From Longimicrobiales bacterium (GTDB lineage Bacteria; Gemmatimonadota; Gemmatimonadetes; Longimicrobiales; Gaopeijiaceae): a DNA stretch of 64,000 nucleotides. Where the stretch lies: NCBI GenBank assembly GCA_958295645.1, contig OY282361.1, positions 1,082,501 to 1,146,500 on the forward strand, in the 5' to 3' direction. Each line of letters starts with the position of its first letter. Within the stretch, counting starts at the first letter, position 1. Below the pieces are notes generated by a model, which ran no database searches, was not told the DNA's origin, and saw only the letters and a program-made list of their open reading frames with translations. The translations under genes were made by a program, and so were the position numbers. Positions 44,428 to 52,594 of the stretch are shown here, one piece after another.

Positions 44428-45747
44428 CTAGTCCTCTAGGCTCCAGACGGTCTCGCCCGCCACGAGGGTGCGAACCGCCCTGCCGACTGCCCTGAAGCCG
44501 GCGAACGGCGTGTTGCGGCTTTTGGACAGGAAGGCGCTGGGGTCGATGGTCCAGCGATGCGCCGGATCGAGCAGCACGACATCCGCCGGCCGGCCAGGCT
44601 CCAAGCTTCCCCCCGGGAGTCCTAGCGCCCCGGCGGGGCCGGGCGACATTCGCTCGATCAGCGTAGGCAGACCCAGCACGCCGCCCAGCACGAGTTCCGT
44701 GTGGAGAACGGCGAAGGCGGTCTCGAGGCCGACGACTCCGAAGGGCGCGTCGTCGAAGGCCTGCTCCTTCTCGTCGTAGTGGCGGGGCGAGTGGTCGGTG
44801 GCGATGCAGTCGATCACGCCGTTCGCCAGCGCTTGGCGGAGGGCCTTTGCGTCGGCGGCGGGGCGAAGCGGAGGATCGACCTTGTGCTCCGTGCCGTAGC
44901 CCTCCAGGGCTTCGTGGTTCAGAAGCAGGTGATGCGGGGTGGCCTCGGCCGTCACTCGAACGCCTTGATTCTTGGCGCGGCGAAGCAGGCGGCAGGCGGC
45001 CGCCGTGGAGACGCGCTGCACGTGCAGGCGCCCTCCCGTCGCCCGGGCCAGCGCCACGTCGCGCGCGACGCCCGTCTCCTCGGCCACCGCCGGCTTCCCG
45101 CGGAGCCCCAGCCGCGTCGAGACGACGCCCTCGTGCATGACGCCCCCTTCCGCCAGCCACGGGTCTTCGCAGTGACCCAGCACGGGGACGCCGAAGGACT
45201 GCGCGTAGTCCAAGGCCCGGCGCATGAGCAACGTGGACCGCACGGCCTTCCCCTCGGCCAGCGCGACCGCCCCGGCGGCCACGACTTCGCCGAACTCCGT
45301 CAGCTGCTCGCCGCGGCAACCCACGGAGAGCGCCGCCGCCGGAAAGACCCGCGCCCCGCCCGCCCTGCGTCCGGCAGCCACCGCGAATCCCACCGCCGCG
45401 GGATCGTCGACGACGGGATCGGCGCTGGGCATCGCGCAGAGGGCCGTGTAGCCGCCCGCAGCAGCCGCGCGCGCCCCGGACGCGATCGTCTCCCGGTGCT
45501 CGCCGCCCGGCTCGCAAAGGTGCGCGTGCGGGTCCACGAAGCCCGGCGCCATCACCAAACCGGTCGCGTCGAGCACTCGTCCGCCCTCCCCCGCCCCTCC
45601 CGAATCCCCCTGCGGAGCCAATCCCTCTCCGACCGCCGCGATTCGTCCATCCTCCACCAGCACGTCGGCCCGCATGTCCAGGCCCTGGGCCGGATCCACC
45701 ACCCTGCCGCCCCGTATCCAGAGCCGCGCGCCCCCGGCGTCAGGCAC
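44428..45747 (-). CDS. pyrC: Dihydroorotase (class I)
   Basis: 439 residues from GTG; catalyses cyclisation of carbamoyl aspartate to dihydroorotate, third step of UMP synthesis. Metal ligands are seen in [13 protein letters not shown] (D-x-H-x-H near residues 72-76), GHCEDP near 196, ATPHHLLL near 255 and the catalytic Asp in [10 protein letters not shown] near 315. Class I type by length and motifs. Its start overlaps the 3' end of pyrB by eight bases, so the two are translationally linked. Confidence 0.96.
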   Translation of the reverse strand: MPDAGGARLWIRGGRVVDPAQGLDMRADVLVEDGRIAAVGEGLAPQGDSGGAGEGGRVLDATGLVMAPGFVDPHAHLCEPGGEHRETIASGARAAAAGGYTALCAMPSADPVVDDPAAVGFAVAAGRRAGGARVFPAAALSVGCRGEQLTEFGEVVAAGAVALAEGKAVRSTLLMRRALDYAQSFGVPVLGHCEDPWLAEGGVMHEGVVSTRLGLRGKPAVAEETGVARDVALARATGGRLHVQRVSTAAACRLLRRAKNQGVRVTAEATPHHLLLNHEALEGYGTEHKVDPPLRPAADAKALRQALANGVIDCIATDHSPRHYDEKEQAFDDAPFGVVGLETAFAVLHTELVLGGVLGLPTLIERMSPGPAGALGLPGGSLEPGRPADVVLLDPAHRWTIDPSAFLSKSRNTPFAGFRAVGRAVRTLVAGETVWSLED

Positions 45748-46720
45748 GCGCAGCCTCCGATTCGGCCGCCGACGGAGCGCCCCCGGCGAGCAGGTACAGC
45801 ACGGCCATCCTGACCGCGATGCCGTTCGTCACTTGGCGCAGAATCACCGAATGAGGCCCGTCCGCAACGGCCGAATCGATCTCGACTCCCCGGTTCATGG
45901 GACCCGGGTGCAGGATCAGCAGCGGCTTGGGCGCTCTCGCCAGACGTTCCTGCGTCACGCCGAAGACGCGGTTGTATTCGCGCAGGGACGGCACGAAGCC
46001 GCCCCGCATCCGCTCCAGCTGGAGCCGCAGCACGTTGAGCGCATCCGCCCATTCGACCGCCTCCCCGACCCGCCGGAACACGCGGGCGCCCATGTCTTCG
46101 ACCCCGGCGGGCAGGAGCGTGCGCGGTGCGCAGACCGCGACTTCGGCGCCCATCTTGGCCAGCCCGTAGATGTTCGAGCGAGCGACGCGCGAATGGAGGA
46201 TGTCGCCCAGGATGCAAACCTTGAGGCCCTCGATGGCGCCGAAGTGGTCGCGCAGGGTGAAGAGGTCCAGCAGCGCTTGCGTGGGATGTTCGTGGGCGCC
46301 GTCGCCGGCGTTGATCACGTTGGAGGGAATGCGCTCCGCCAGGAAGGCCGCCGCTCCCGCGCTCCAGTGCCGCAGCACGACCATGTCGATCTGCATCGCT
46401 TCCAGGTTGCGGGCCGTGTCCACCAGTGTCTCGCCCTTGGTCACCGAGGAGTCCGAGGAGGCGACATGGACGGTGTCCGCCGAAAGCCTCTTCTCGGCGA
46501 AGTCGAACGAAAGGCGCGTGCGGGTCGACGGTTCGAAAAAGAGATTGACGACGGTCTTGCCGCGCAGCACGGGCACCTTCTTGATCCGACGCGTCGAGAC
46601 TTCCTTGAACGGCGTCGCGGTGTCGAGGATCAGAGCGATTTGAGAGGCCGACAGCGGCTCCAGGCCCACGAGGTCCTTCCCCAACGGCGGCGGCGGGCTC
46701 GTCTTGGGCGAGGCGCTCAT
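45740..46720 (-). CDS. pyrB: Aspartate carbamoyltransferase catalytic subunit
   Basis: 326 residues; makes carbamoyl aspartate. The carbamoyl-phosphate loop is [15 protein letters not shown] near residue 61, and other family motifs are [18 protein letters not shown] near 134 and [13 protein letters not shown] near 270. No pyrI regulatory-subunit gene is in the window, consistent with control by PyrR. It follows pyrR by 30 bases. Confidence 0.97.
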   Translation of the reverse strand: MSASPKTSPPPPLGKDLVGLEPLSASQIALILDTATPFKEVSTRRIKKVPVLRGKTVVNLFFEPSTRTRLSFDFAEKRLSADTVHVASSDSSVTKGETLVDTARNLEAMQIDMVVLRHWSAGAAAFLAERIPSNVINAGDGAHEHPTQALLDLFTLRDHFGAIEGLKVCILGDILHSRVARSNIYGLAKMGAEVAVCAPRTLLPAGVEDMGARVFRRVGEAVEWADALNVLRLQLERMRGGFVPSLREYNRVFGVTQERLARAPKPLLILHPGPMNRGVEIDSAVADGPHSVILRQVTNGIAVRMAVLYLLAGGAPSAAESEAARA

Positions 46721-46750
46721 GTGAGGCCGGCGCTCATTCGGGGCGGGCGC

Positions 46751-47332
46751 TCATCGCGGCGGACGACTCGCGACGGGCTCATTAGGCGCGCCGGCGGAGA
46801 GCACGACCCCGAGGTCGCCGTCCACCTCCGGCACCAGCACGTCGATACGTTGGGCGGGCGAAATCTCGCAGGAATGGCCCACCACGTCGGCCTGAACCGG
46901 GAGTTCGCGGCCGCCACGGTCCACCAGCACGCAGAGGAGAATCCGCGACGGGCGGCCCAGGTCGGTGAGATCCTTCATGGCGGCGCAGACCGTGCGGCCG
47001 GTGTAGAGGACGTCGTCGACGAGGATTACGGTGCGGTCGTCGACGCCGGTCGGCGGCACGCGCGTCTCCCGGACTTCGGGACGCGGGCCGATCTTCATGA
47101 GGTCGTCGCGGTAGAAGGTGATGTCGAGGGTGCCCGTGGGGACGAAGCCGTGGCCGGAAGCAGCCAGGGCGCGGCCGATCAGGTCGCTCAAGTGGACTCC
47201 GCGCCGCTGAATGCCCATGAGCACCAAGTCTTCGACGCCCTTCACGTGCTGCGCGATCTCTTCGGCCATGCGGGCCACGGCGCGTTCGACGGCGTCGCCG
47301 TCCATGAGCACGGCGGAACTGACGGCGGTCAC
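46751..47332 (-). CDS. pyrR: PyrR bifunctional regulator / uracil phosphoribosyltransferase
   Basis: 193 residues from GTG 47332; this start is preferred to ATG 47305 because the extra residues (SSAVLMDGDAVERAV) align with the conserved KAVILDEQAIRRAL opening of PyrR. The PRPP-binding motif is VILVDDVLYTGRT near residue 105, and a basic/regulatory segment LVDRGGRELPVQAD follows. PyrR binds pyr mRNA leaders in response to UMP and also has weak UPRTase activity. It is first in pyrR-pyrB-pyrC. The leader upstream has a small hairpin CCCC-ACGAA-GGGG (around 47372-47384) but not the classic PyrR binding loop. Confidence 0.93.
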   Translation of the reverse strand: MTAVSSAVLMDGDAVERAVARMAEEIAQHVKGVEDLVLMGIQRRGVHLSDLIGRALAASGHGFVPTGTLDITFYRDDLMKIGPRPEVRETRVPPTGVDDRTVILVDDVLYTGRTVCAAMKDLTDLGRPSRILLCVLVDRGGRELPVQADVVGHSCEISPAQRIDVLVPEVDGDLGVVLSAGAPNEPVASRPPR

Positions 47333-47483
47333 TTTCGGGCGACAGTCACTTGCGTAGGTATGTCCCCTTCGTGGGGAGGCCGGCGGGAACGGAGTGGAAA
47401 GTAATTGCGTGCCGGGCGGCCAACCAGCATCATCACTGCGTCGGCTGTTCGCTCGTCGTGAGAAACCCAATCGAGGAAATCGC

Positions 47484-49481
47484 ATGGATCGTCGGTTCAA
47501 ATGGGGAGTGGCGGCAGTTCTTCTCGCCTTGCCCGGAAGCGCCAGCGCGCAGATGGACAGCGCGGGGACGCAGGTGGACGCCAGCGCGCAGGTGGACGGC
47601 GCGCGGACGCAAGAGGCCGGTGTCCAAGTGGAGGTCGAAGGCCCCAAGGTGATTCTGGGCGGCGTACCGTTCTCGCTGACGGTACGCGCGGAGGCGGCGG
47701 TCGCCGTGGAAGTCCTGGACGCGCAGGGAACGCTGCTCGCGACGGCGGTCGCCGGGGCTGGCGAGGAGCGGCAGATGCGGGGGATTTCGGTCGAGTCGCG
47801 GGCCGCGCTTCCGCTCGTCGTGCGCGCGGGCGGGGCGGCTACGGAGTTTGGGCCGCCGTTCGCTCCCGGATGGTTCTCGCTCCTTCCGCCCCTCCTGGCC
47901 ATTGTTCTGGCCTTGGTCTTCAAGGAAGTGATCAGCGCGCTCCTCGCGGGCATCTGGCTGGGGGCGCTGGCGGTCACGGGCTACAACCCGGTGCTCGCGA
48001 CGTGGGCGCTGGTGGACCAATACGTCGTGAACGCGCTCGCCGACGCGGACGGTCACGTGCAGATCGTGGTCTTCAGCCTGCTCCTGGGAGGGATGGTGGG
48101 GATCATGGGGAAGAACGGCGGCACCGACGGCATCGTGCGCGCCGTGGCGCCGCTGGCCCGCAACCGGCGGCGGGGCAAGCTGGCCACGGCCCTGGCCGGA
48201 CTGGCGATCTTCTTCGACGACTACGCGAACACGCTCGTCGTGGGCAACACCATGCGCCCCATCACCGACAAGCTTCGCGTGTCGCGCGAGAAGCTGGCCT
48301 ACCTCGTCGACTCGACGGCAGCGCCGGTTGCGGCGCTGGTGCCGGTCTCCACCTGGGTCGGGTACGAGATCTCGCTGATCGAGGGAGGGCTGACCTCGGC
48401 GGCGGCGACCACCACCGGGGCCGACGCTGCGTTCCTGGACGGATTGAGCCCCTTTGCCGTCTTCCTCGACACCATTCCCTATCTCTTCTATCCCATCCTG
48501 GCGATGGCGTTCGTCTTCCTCACCTCTTGGATGAACCGGGACTTCGGTCCCATGGCCCGGGCAGAGAGGCGGTCCGCCGCCGGGGACGGCCTGTCGCGTC
48601 CGGGGGCCACCCCCGCCACCGACGCCTCCGGCAGCTTCTTGGCGCCGAAGGAGGGCGTGCCCCGCCGCTGGTGGAACGCCGGCCTCCCGGTTCTGGCCGT
48701 AGTGACGGTCGTCCTGGGCGGACTGTACGTGACGGGGAGCGCCGCCGCGGGGCCGGGGGCGTCGCTTCGCGAGGTGTTCGGCGCGGCGGATCCCTTCGAC
48801 CCGTTGCTCTGGGGGTCGCTGTCCGGGTGCGCCGTGGCCGCCGTGCTCTCGCTGGCCCAGCGTTCGCTCACGCTCTCGGAGTGCGTCGAAGCCTGGACCG
48901 GCGGAGTGAAGGCGATGATGGTGGCCATGATCATCCTCACCTTGGCCTGGTCGCTGGGATCGGTGGCACAGGACGTGGGCACCGCCGCCTATCTGGCGCA
49001 GATCATCCAGGGCAACCTGCCGTTGTTCCTGCTGCCTGCCTTGGTCTTCGTGACGTCGGGGGCGATGGCCTTCGCCACGGGGACGTCGTGGACCACCATG
49101 TCCATCATGATCCCGCTGGTGGTGCCGCTGTCCGTGGTCTTGGCCGGGGGCACCGGCTTCGCCGACGGATCGCAGTACGGACTGCTGCTGGGAACGGTGA
49201 GCGCGGTGCTGGCCGGAGCGATCTGGGGCGACCACTGCTCGCCCATCTCCGACACGACCGTGCTGTCGTCCACCGCCGCGGCCTGCGATCACATGGACCA
49301 CGTGCGCACGCAGATGCCCTACGCGATGCTAGTCGGCACTGTGGCCTTGGTGTTGGGCAGCCTCGGGACGGCGCTCTGGCTGCCGCCGTGGGTGGCGCTG
49401 GTTGCGGGGGTGGCGCTGTTGGTCCTGTTCCTGCGTCTCTTTGGCGCGAAAACGCCTGAATTATCAGAAGCGGAGGGGTGA
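47484..49481 (+). CDS. NhaC-family Na+/H+ antiporter with exported N-terminal domain
   Basis: 665 residues. It begins with a cleavable-looking signal (WGVAAVLLALPGSASAQ) and a periplasmic domain of about 100 residues rich in Val/Glu/Ala with a beta-sandwich look (GGVPFSLTVRAEAAVAVEVLD). The transporter part has about eleven helices, and NhaC/NhaD-type motifs are seen in GLAIFFDDYANTLVVGNTM, TGTSWTTMSIMIPLVVPL and WGDHCSPISDTTVLSS. It exchanges sodium (or another cation or organic ion) for protons across the inner membrane. The ATG has GAGGAAAT upstream. It is divergent from pyrR and convergent with tadA. The N-terminal extension is the unusual part. Confidence 0.88.
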   Translation: MDRRFKWGVAAVLLALPGSASAQMDSAGTQVDASAQVDGARTQEAGVQVEVEGPKVILGGVPFSLTVRAEAAVAVEVLDAQGTLLATAVAGAGEERQMRGISVESRAALPLVVRAGGAATEFGPPFAPGWFSLLPPLLAIVLALVFKEVISALLAGIWLGALAVTGYNPVLATWALVDQYVVNALADADGHVQIVVFSLLLGGMVGIMGKNGGTDGIVRAVAPLARNRRRGKLATALAGLAIFFDDYANTLVVGNTMRPITDKLRVSREKLAYLVDSTAAPVAALVPVSTWVGYEISLIEGGLTSAAATTTGADAAFLDGLSPFAVFLDTIPYLFYPILAMAFVFLTSWMNRDFGPMARAERRSAAGDGLSRPGATPATDASGSFLAPKEGVPRRWWNAGLPVLAVVTVVLGGLYVTGSAAAGPGASLREVFGAADPFDPLLWGSLSGCAVAAVLSLAQRSLTLSECVEAWTGGVKAMMVAMIILTLAWSLGSVAQDVGTAAYLAQIIQGNLPLFLLPALVFVTSGAMAFATGTSWTTMSIMIPLVVPLSVVLAGGTGFADGSQYGLLLGTVSAVLAGAIWGDHCSPISDTTVLSSTAAACDHMDHVRTQMPYAMLVGTVALVLGSLGTALWLPPWVALVAGVALLVLFLRLFGAKTPELSEAEG

Positions 49482-49524
49482 TCCGGGCTCCGGGGCGGAG
49501 CCGTCCAAGGGGCGGGAGAGGCGT

Positions 49525-50016
49525 TCAGTCGCGGCCCCTCCGCGCTCGAAAGAATGTGCGCAACAACGTTGCTGATTCGTCGGCGAGCACGCCGCCCTGC
49601 ACGCGGGCGCGGTGGTTGAGGCGGTCGTCGCGGACCAAGTTGCCCAGGCTGCCCGCCATTCCGGCTTTTGGATCGGCGGCTCCGAAGACCAAGCGCTCCA
49701 CCCGAGCGAGCACGACGGCGCCTGCGCACTGGGCGCAGGGCTCCAGCGTCGTGTAGAGCGTGCAACCGTCGAGGCGCCAGTCGCCCCGTCGCCGCGCCGC
49801 CAGCCGGATGGCCACGAGTTCGGCGTGGGCCGTGGGGTCGGACCATGCCACGGTGCGGTTGTGAGACTCGGCCAGCAACTCGTCGCCCAGCACGACTACG
49901 GCGCCCACCGGCACTTCGCCGCGGACTTCGCCCGCCCGTGCCGTTTCAAGTGCTCGGGCCATCCACACTTCGTCTCGGGACCCCGGCTCGGTGGCGTCCA
50001 GCCCTGCACGGCTCAC
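49525..50016 (-). CDS. tadA: tRNA adenosine(34) deaminase
   Basis: About 163 residues from GTG 50016; GTG 49968 and ATG 49962 are alternatives that keep the conserved WMARALETA start. The zinc and catalytic motifs are PTAHAELVAI (H-A-E near residue 74) and EPCAQCAGAVV (P-C-x2-C near 104). It deaminates A34 to inosine in tRNA-Arg(ACG). The next gene upstream is the LexA-like repressor, 19 bases away in the same direction, so they may share a transcript. Confidence 0.93.
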   Translation of the reverse strand: MSRAGLDATEPGSRDEVWMARALETARAGEVRGEVPVGAVVVLGDELLAESHNRTVAWSDPTAHAELVAIRLAARRRGDWRLDGCTLYTTLEPCAQCAGAVVLARVERLVFGAADPKAGMAGSLGNLVRDDRLNHRARVQGGVLADESATLLRTFFRARRGRD

Positions 50017-50035
50017 GTCGTCGAGCGCAGGGACG

Positions 50036-50731
50036 CTAATGCGCGGCCGCCGCGCCTCCGGCCGGAATCGGTCCGATGCGCCGGACCAGCGCCGACACGC
50101 GTCCGACGAGCACGAGGGAGGCGGGCTCCTCGGCCAAGCCGGAGGAGTCGCGCCCGGCAACGCGGTGCAACGACACTCGGGCGCCGCGCCTTTCCAGGCG
50201 ATAGTAGTCCGGCACGCCGCCGACGCTGGCAACGACGAGCTGACCGTCGGCCAGCTTCTCCCTCACCACCGGCTCGACGATCAACTGATCCCCTTCTTCG
50301 ATTCCCAGGGCGCCCAAATGCGCGTTGGCGCGCACCACGAAGCATCCCGCTCCCTCGGCAAGCCGGCGATCGAGCGTCATGCGGATCGAAGCCGCCTTCC
50401 GTCCGGATCCCGTGGCCTCGGCCAAGTTGCCGAAGCAGGGCACGGAGGCCGTCTCGGCGTGCAGGTCGACGCCGAGTATGCGAATCCCCCGCGACCGGGA
50501 GGGGTCCCTTTCCAGGAAGCCCTTGTCGGCCAGCGCCTGAAGGTGTTCCGAGACCGTCTTGGTGCTCTTGATGCCGAACTCGCGCCCGATTTCGCGAATG
50601 GAGGGCTGGTAGGTGTTGGCCCGCAAGTAGCGGACCATGTAGTCGAGGATGTTCCGCTCGGCGTCCGTCAGAACCGACGTGACCTTGGGGCCGACAGCCA
50701 CGGGCGGGGACGCGCTTGGTCCGTTTCTCAT
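50036..50731 (-). CDS. LexA-like repressor lacking the catalytic Ser-Lys dyad
   Basis: 231 residues from ATG 50731 (weak ribosome site). Residues about 17-85 are a standard LexA winged helix: LTDAERNILDYMVRYL, PSIREIGREFGIKSTKTVSEHL, ALADKGFLERD. The C-terminal half aligns with the S24 peptidase fold (ASVPCFGNLAEATGS; CFVVRANAHLGALGIEEGDQL; GQLVVASVGGVPDYYRLE), but where LexA has S-M in G-D-S-M this protein has A-H-L, one residue is missing, and the Lys region has Tyr-Tyr-Arg with no Lys. The Ala-Gly cleavage bond is also not evident. I infer a repressor that cannot self-cleave, so either it is not the SOS switch or it is relieved in another way. It is followed by tadA and preceded by its own promoter with an inverted repeat. 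Confidence 0.9.
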   Translation of the reverse strand: MRNGPSASPPVAVGPKVTSVLTDAERNILDYMVRYLRANTYQPSIREIGREFGIKSTKTVSEHLQALADKGFLERDPSRSRGIRILGVDLHAETASVPCFGNLAEATGSGRKAASIRMTLDRRLAEGAGCFVVRANAHLGALGIEEGDQLIVEPVVREKLADGQLVVASVGGVPDYYRLERRGARVSLHRVAGRDSSGLAEEPASLVLVGRVSALVRRIGPIPAGGAAAAH

Positions 50732-50804
50732 GCAGTGGCGTCGGGCGGGTGGGCGGTGGGGGGAGAAGCCGGCGGAGCGCCGCCCGGGCGGCGAGCGCGC
50801 GGGA

Positions 50805-50833
50805 AGGATACGCATTCGCCCGGCGATGCGCAA
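50805..50833 (-). promoter_or_regulatory. Promoter of the LexA-like gene with embedded inverted repeat
   Basis: On the minus strand TTGCGC (50833-50828), 17 bases, then TATCCT (50810-50805). Inside it, TGCGCAT (50832-50826) and ATGCGTA (50815-50809) form an inverted repeat with a 10-base spacer, six of seven positions matching. The repeat covers the -35 and the start of the -10, the usual place for autorepression. That the LexA-like protein binds it is inference. Confidence 0.5.
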
Positions 50834-50920
50834 ACCGGGCTCGGCGGCCTCGCTCGCTCGGGGCGGTCGGCGGCTCGAGCGCCCCTGCGAACCGCCGAGC
50901 GGGAGGACGGCGCGGGAACG

Positions 50921-52594
50921 CTACTCGGGCGGCGCCGAGAGTTGCGCGCCCGCCCTGATCGCCGAGATCGCGTACTCGATTCGCTCCAGGGAGAACCTCC
51001 GCCCGACGATCATCAAGACGTCGAAGATCCCCGGAGTCGCGCCCGTTCCCGTCAACGCGAGGCGCAGGGGCTGGAACACCCTCCCCGCCGCGACGCCCAA
51101 GTCCTCCGCGAGCGCCCGCAAGGACGCCTCCAGCGCGGCGGCCTCCCAGTCCGTGTCGGCCAAGGCGCCGTGCACCGCCCGCAGGAGCGCCATGGCCTGC
51201 TCCGTGTCCCGCCCCCACGCCTTGCGCGCCGCCTTCGCGTCGAAGGCCGCGACGGGGCCGACGTAAGGGCGGGCGAGCGCCGCCATCTCCCGAAAGGAGC
51301 TGCTCCTGGGGGCGAGGAGGTGCGCCAGCCGGCTCAACGGCGCCGAACCCGTGCCCGGGCCCAGAACCTGCGATTCCGGCGTCGGGGATCCTCTGGGGGG
51401 CAGTCCCGAATCCGTCGTCCAGCCCGTCGGGGCGCCGGTTGCCGGACGGCCGCCGGCCGTCGCGTTCTGTGGGCCGGCCGTTGCGTCTTGCGGGCCGGCC
51501 GTCGCGTCTTGCGGGCTGGCCGTCGCGTCTTGCGGGCTGGCCGTCGCCGCTTCTTGGCGCGCTGCGGGCCGGCGCTCGCGATCGAATTCCCGATCGAGGG
51601 CCGTCAGCAGTTCCGCCGCGAGTTCCCGGGGCGGCATGCGGGCCATGTACTGCCGGTTGAGCCAGCGGAGCTTGGCGGCGTCGAACACGGCGCCCTTCTT
51701 GAGCACGCGATCCAGCGAAAAGCGGTCGACGAGGTCTTCGGCCGCCAGCGTCTCTTCGTCGGTGCCCGGCGACCAGCCGAGCAACGCCAGGAAGTTGAGG
51801 AGCGCGGCGGGCAGGATCCCCTCGCGACGGTACGCCTGCATCGATTCGGCGCCGTGCCGCTTGGAGAGGCGGCTGCCGTCGGCGCCCAGGATCAGCGGCA
51901 GGTGTCCGAACTGCGGGACCGGCTCGTGCGCCGCGCGGTACAAGAGGATCTGCTTGGGCGTGTTGGAGATGTGGTCGCTGCCGCGCACCACGTGCGTGAC
52001 GCCCATCGCGTCGTCGTCGGAAACCACGGCCAAGTTGTAGGTCGGCGTTCCGTCGCTCCGCAGGATCACGAAGTCCTCGATCTCTTCGTTGTCGAAGCGC
52101 GTCGGGCCGTGGACCAAGTCGTCCCAGTCCGTCTCGCCGTCCGGGACGCGGAAACGGACGGCGAAGGGACGGCCCGCCGCAGCCAGGCGCTCGCGTTCGG
52201 CGGCCGGCCACCGGGCAGCCAGCATTCTCGGCAGGCGGGTGACCGCGCCCGTGCCGGCGCTCACGGCGGCCTCCCGCGCCTGGGCGTACTCGGCGGGCGG
52301 CGTGAAGTCGCGGTACGCGCGCCCCTCGTCCAAGAGCCCCTGCGCGAAGTCGCGGTGGCGTTCCACGGCCGCCGCCTGGAAGACGGGCTCCTCGTCCCAA
52401 TCCAGACCGAGCCACCTCAGGCCGTCCAGGATGGCGTCCACATGCTCGGGAAGGCTTCTCTCCCGGTCGGTGTCCTCAATCCGGAGCAGGAACGCGCCGC
52501 CGTGGCGCCGTGCCAGCAGCCAGTTGAAGAGCGCGGTTCGGGCGCCGCCGACATGCAGGGCGCCGGTCGGCGACGGCGCGAAGCGAACCCTCAC
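50921..52594 (-). CDS. gltX: Glutamyl-tRNA synthetase
   Basis: 557 residues from GTG 52594, which overlaps the TGA of the RND pump gene (GTGA). It opens MRVRFAPSPTGALHVGGART, with the HIGH equivalent at 14-17, and has the KMSKS equivalent in GSRLSKRHGAES near residue 242. The C-terminal anticodon-binding part continues to the end (TATPGIFDVL-like segment and FSLERIEYAISAI). Residues about 347-410 are an unusual insert made of heptapeptide repeats and Gly/Pro/Thr-rich sequence. No adjacent gatCAB. Its position as the last gene of an efflux operon is odd for an essential synthetase; an internal promoter is possible. Confidence 0.96.
   Translation of the reverse strand: MRVRFAPSPTGALHVGGARTALFNWLLARRHGGAFLLRIEDTDRERSLPEHVDAILDGLRWLGLDWDEEPVFQAAAVERHRDFAQGLLDEGRAYRDFTPPAEYAQAREAAVSAGTGAVTRLPRMLAARWPAAERERLAAAGRPFAVRFRVPDGETDWDDLVHGPTRFDNEEIEDFVILRSDGTPTYNLAVVSDDDAMGVTHVVRGSDHISNTPKQILLYRAAHEPVPQFGHLPLILGADGSRLSKRHGAESMQAYRREGILPAALLNFLALLGWSPGTDEETLAAEDLVDRFSLDRVLKKGAVFDAAKLRWLNRQYMARMPPRELAAELLTALDREFDRERRPAARQEAATASPQDATASPQDATAGPQDATAGPQNATAGGRPATGAPTGWTTDSGLPPRGSPTPESQVLGPGTGSAPLSRLAHLLAPRSSSFREMAALARPYVGPVAAFDAKAARKAWGRDTEQAMALLRAVHGALADTDWEAAALEASLRALAEDLGVAAGRVFQPLRLALTGTGATPGIFDVLMIVGRRFSLERIEYAISAIRAGAQLSAPPE
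51451..51555. repeat. 21-bp tandem repeat inside gltX
   Basis: Five head-to-tail copies of a 21-base unit of the form GGCCGGCCGTCGCGTCTTGCG. The copies at 51472, 51493 and 51514 are nearly identical, the first is diverged, and the last keeps only its first half. They encode the heptapeptide Q-D-A-T-A-S/G-P on the gltX strand. As the period is a multiple of three, changes in copy number keep the frame. Confidence 0.9.
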
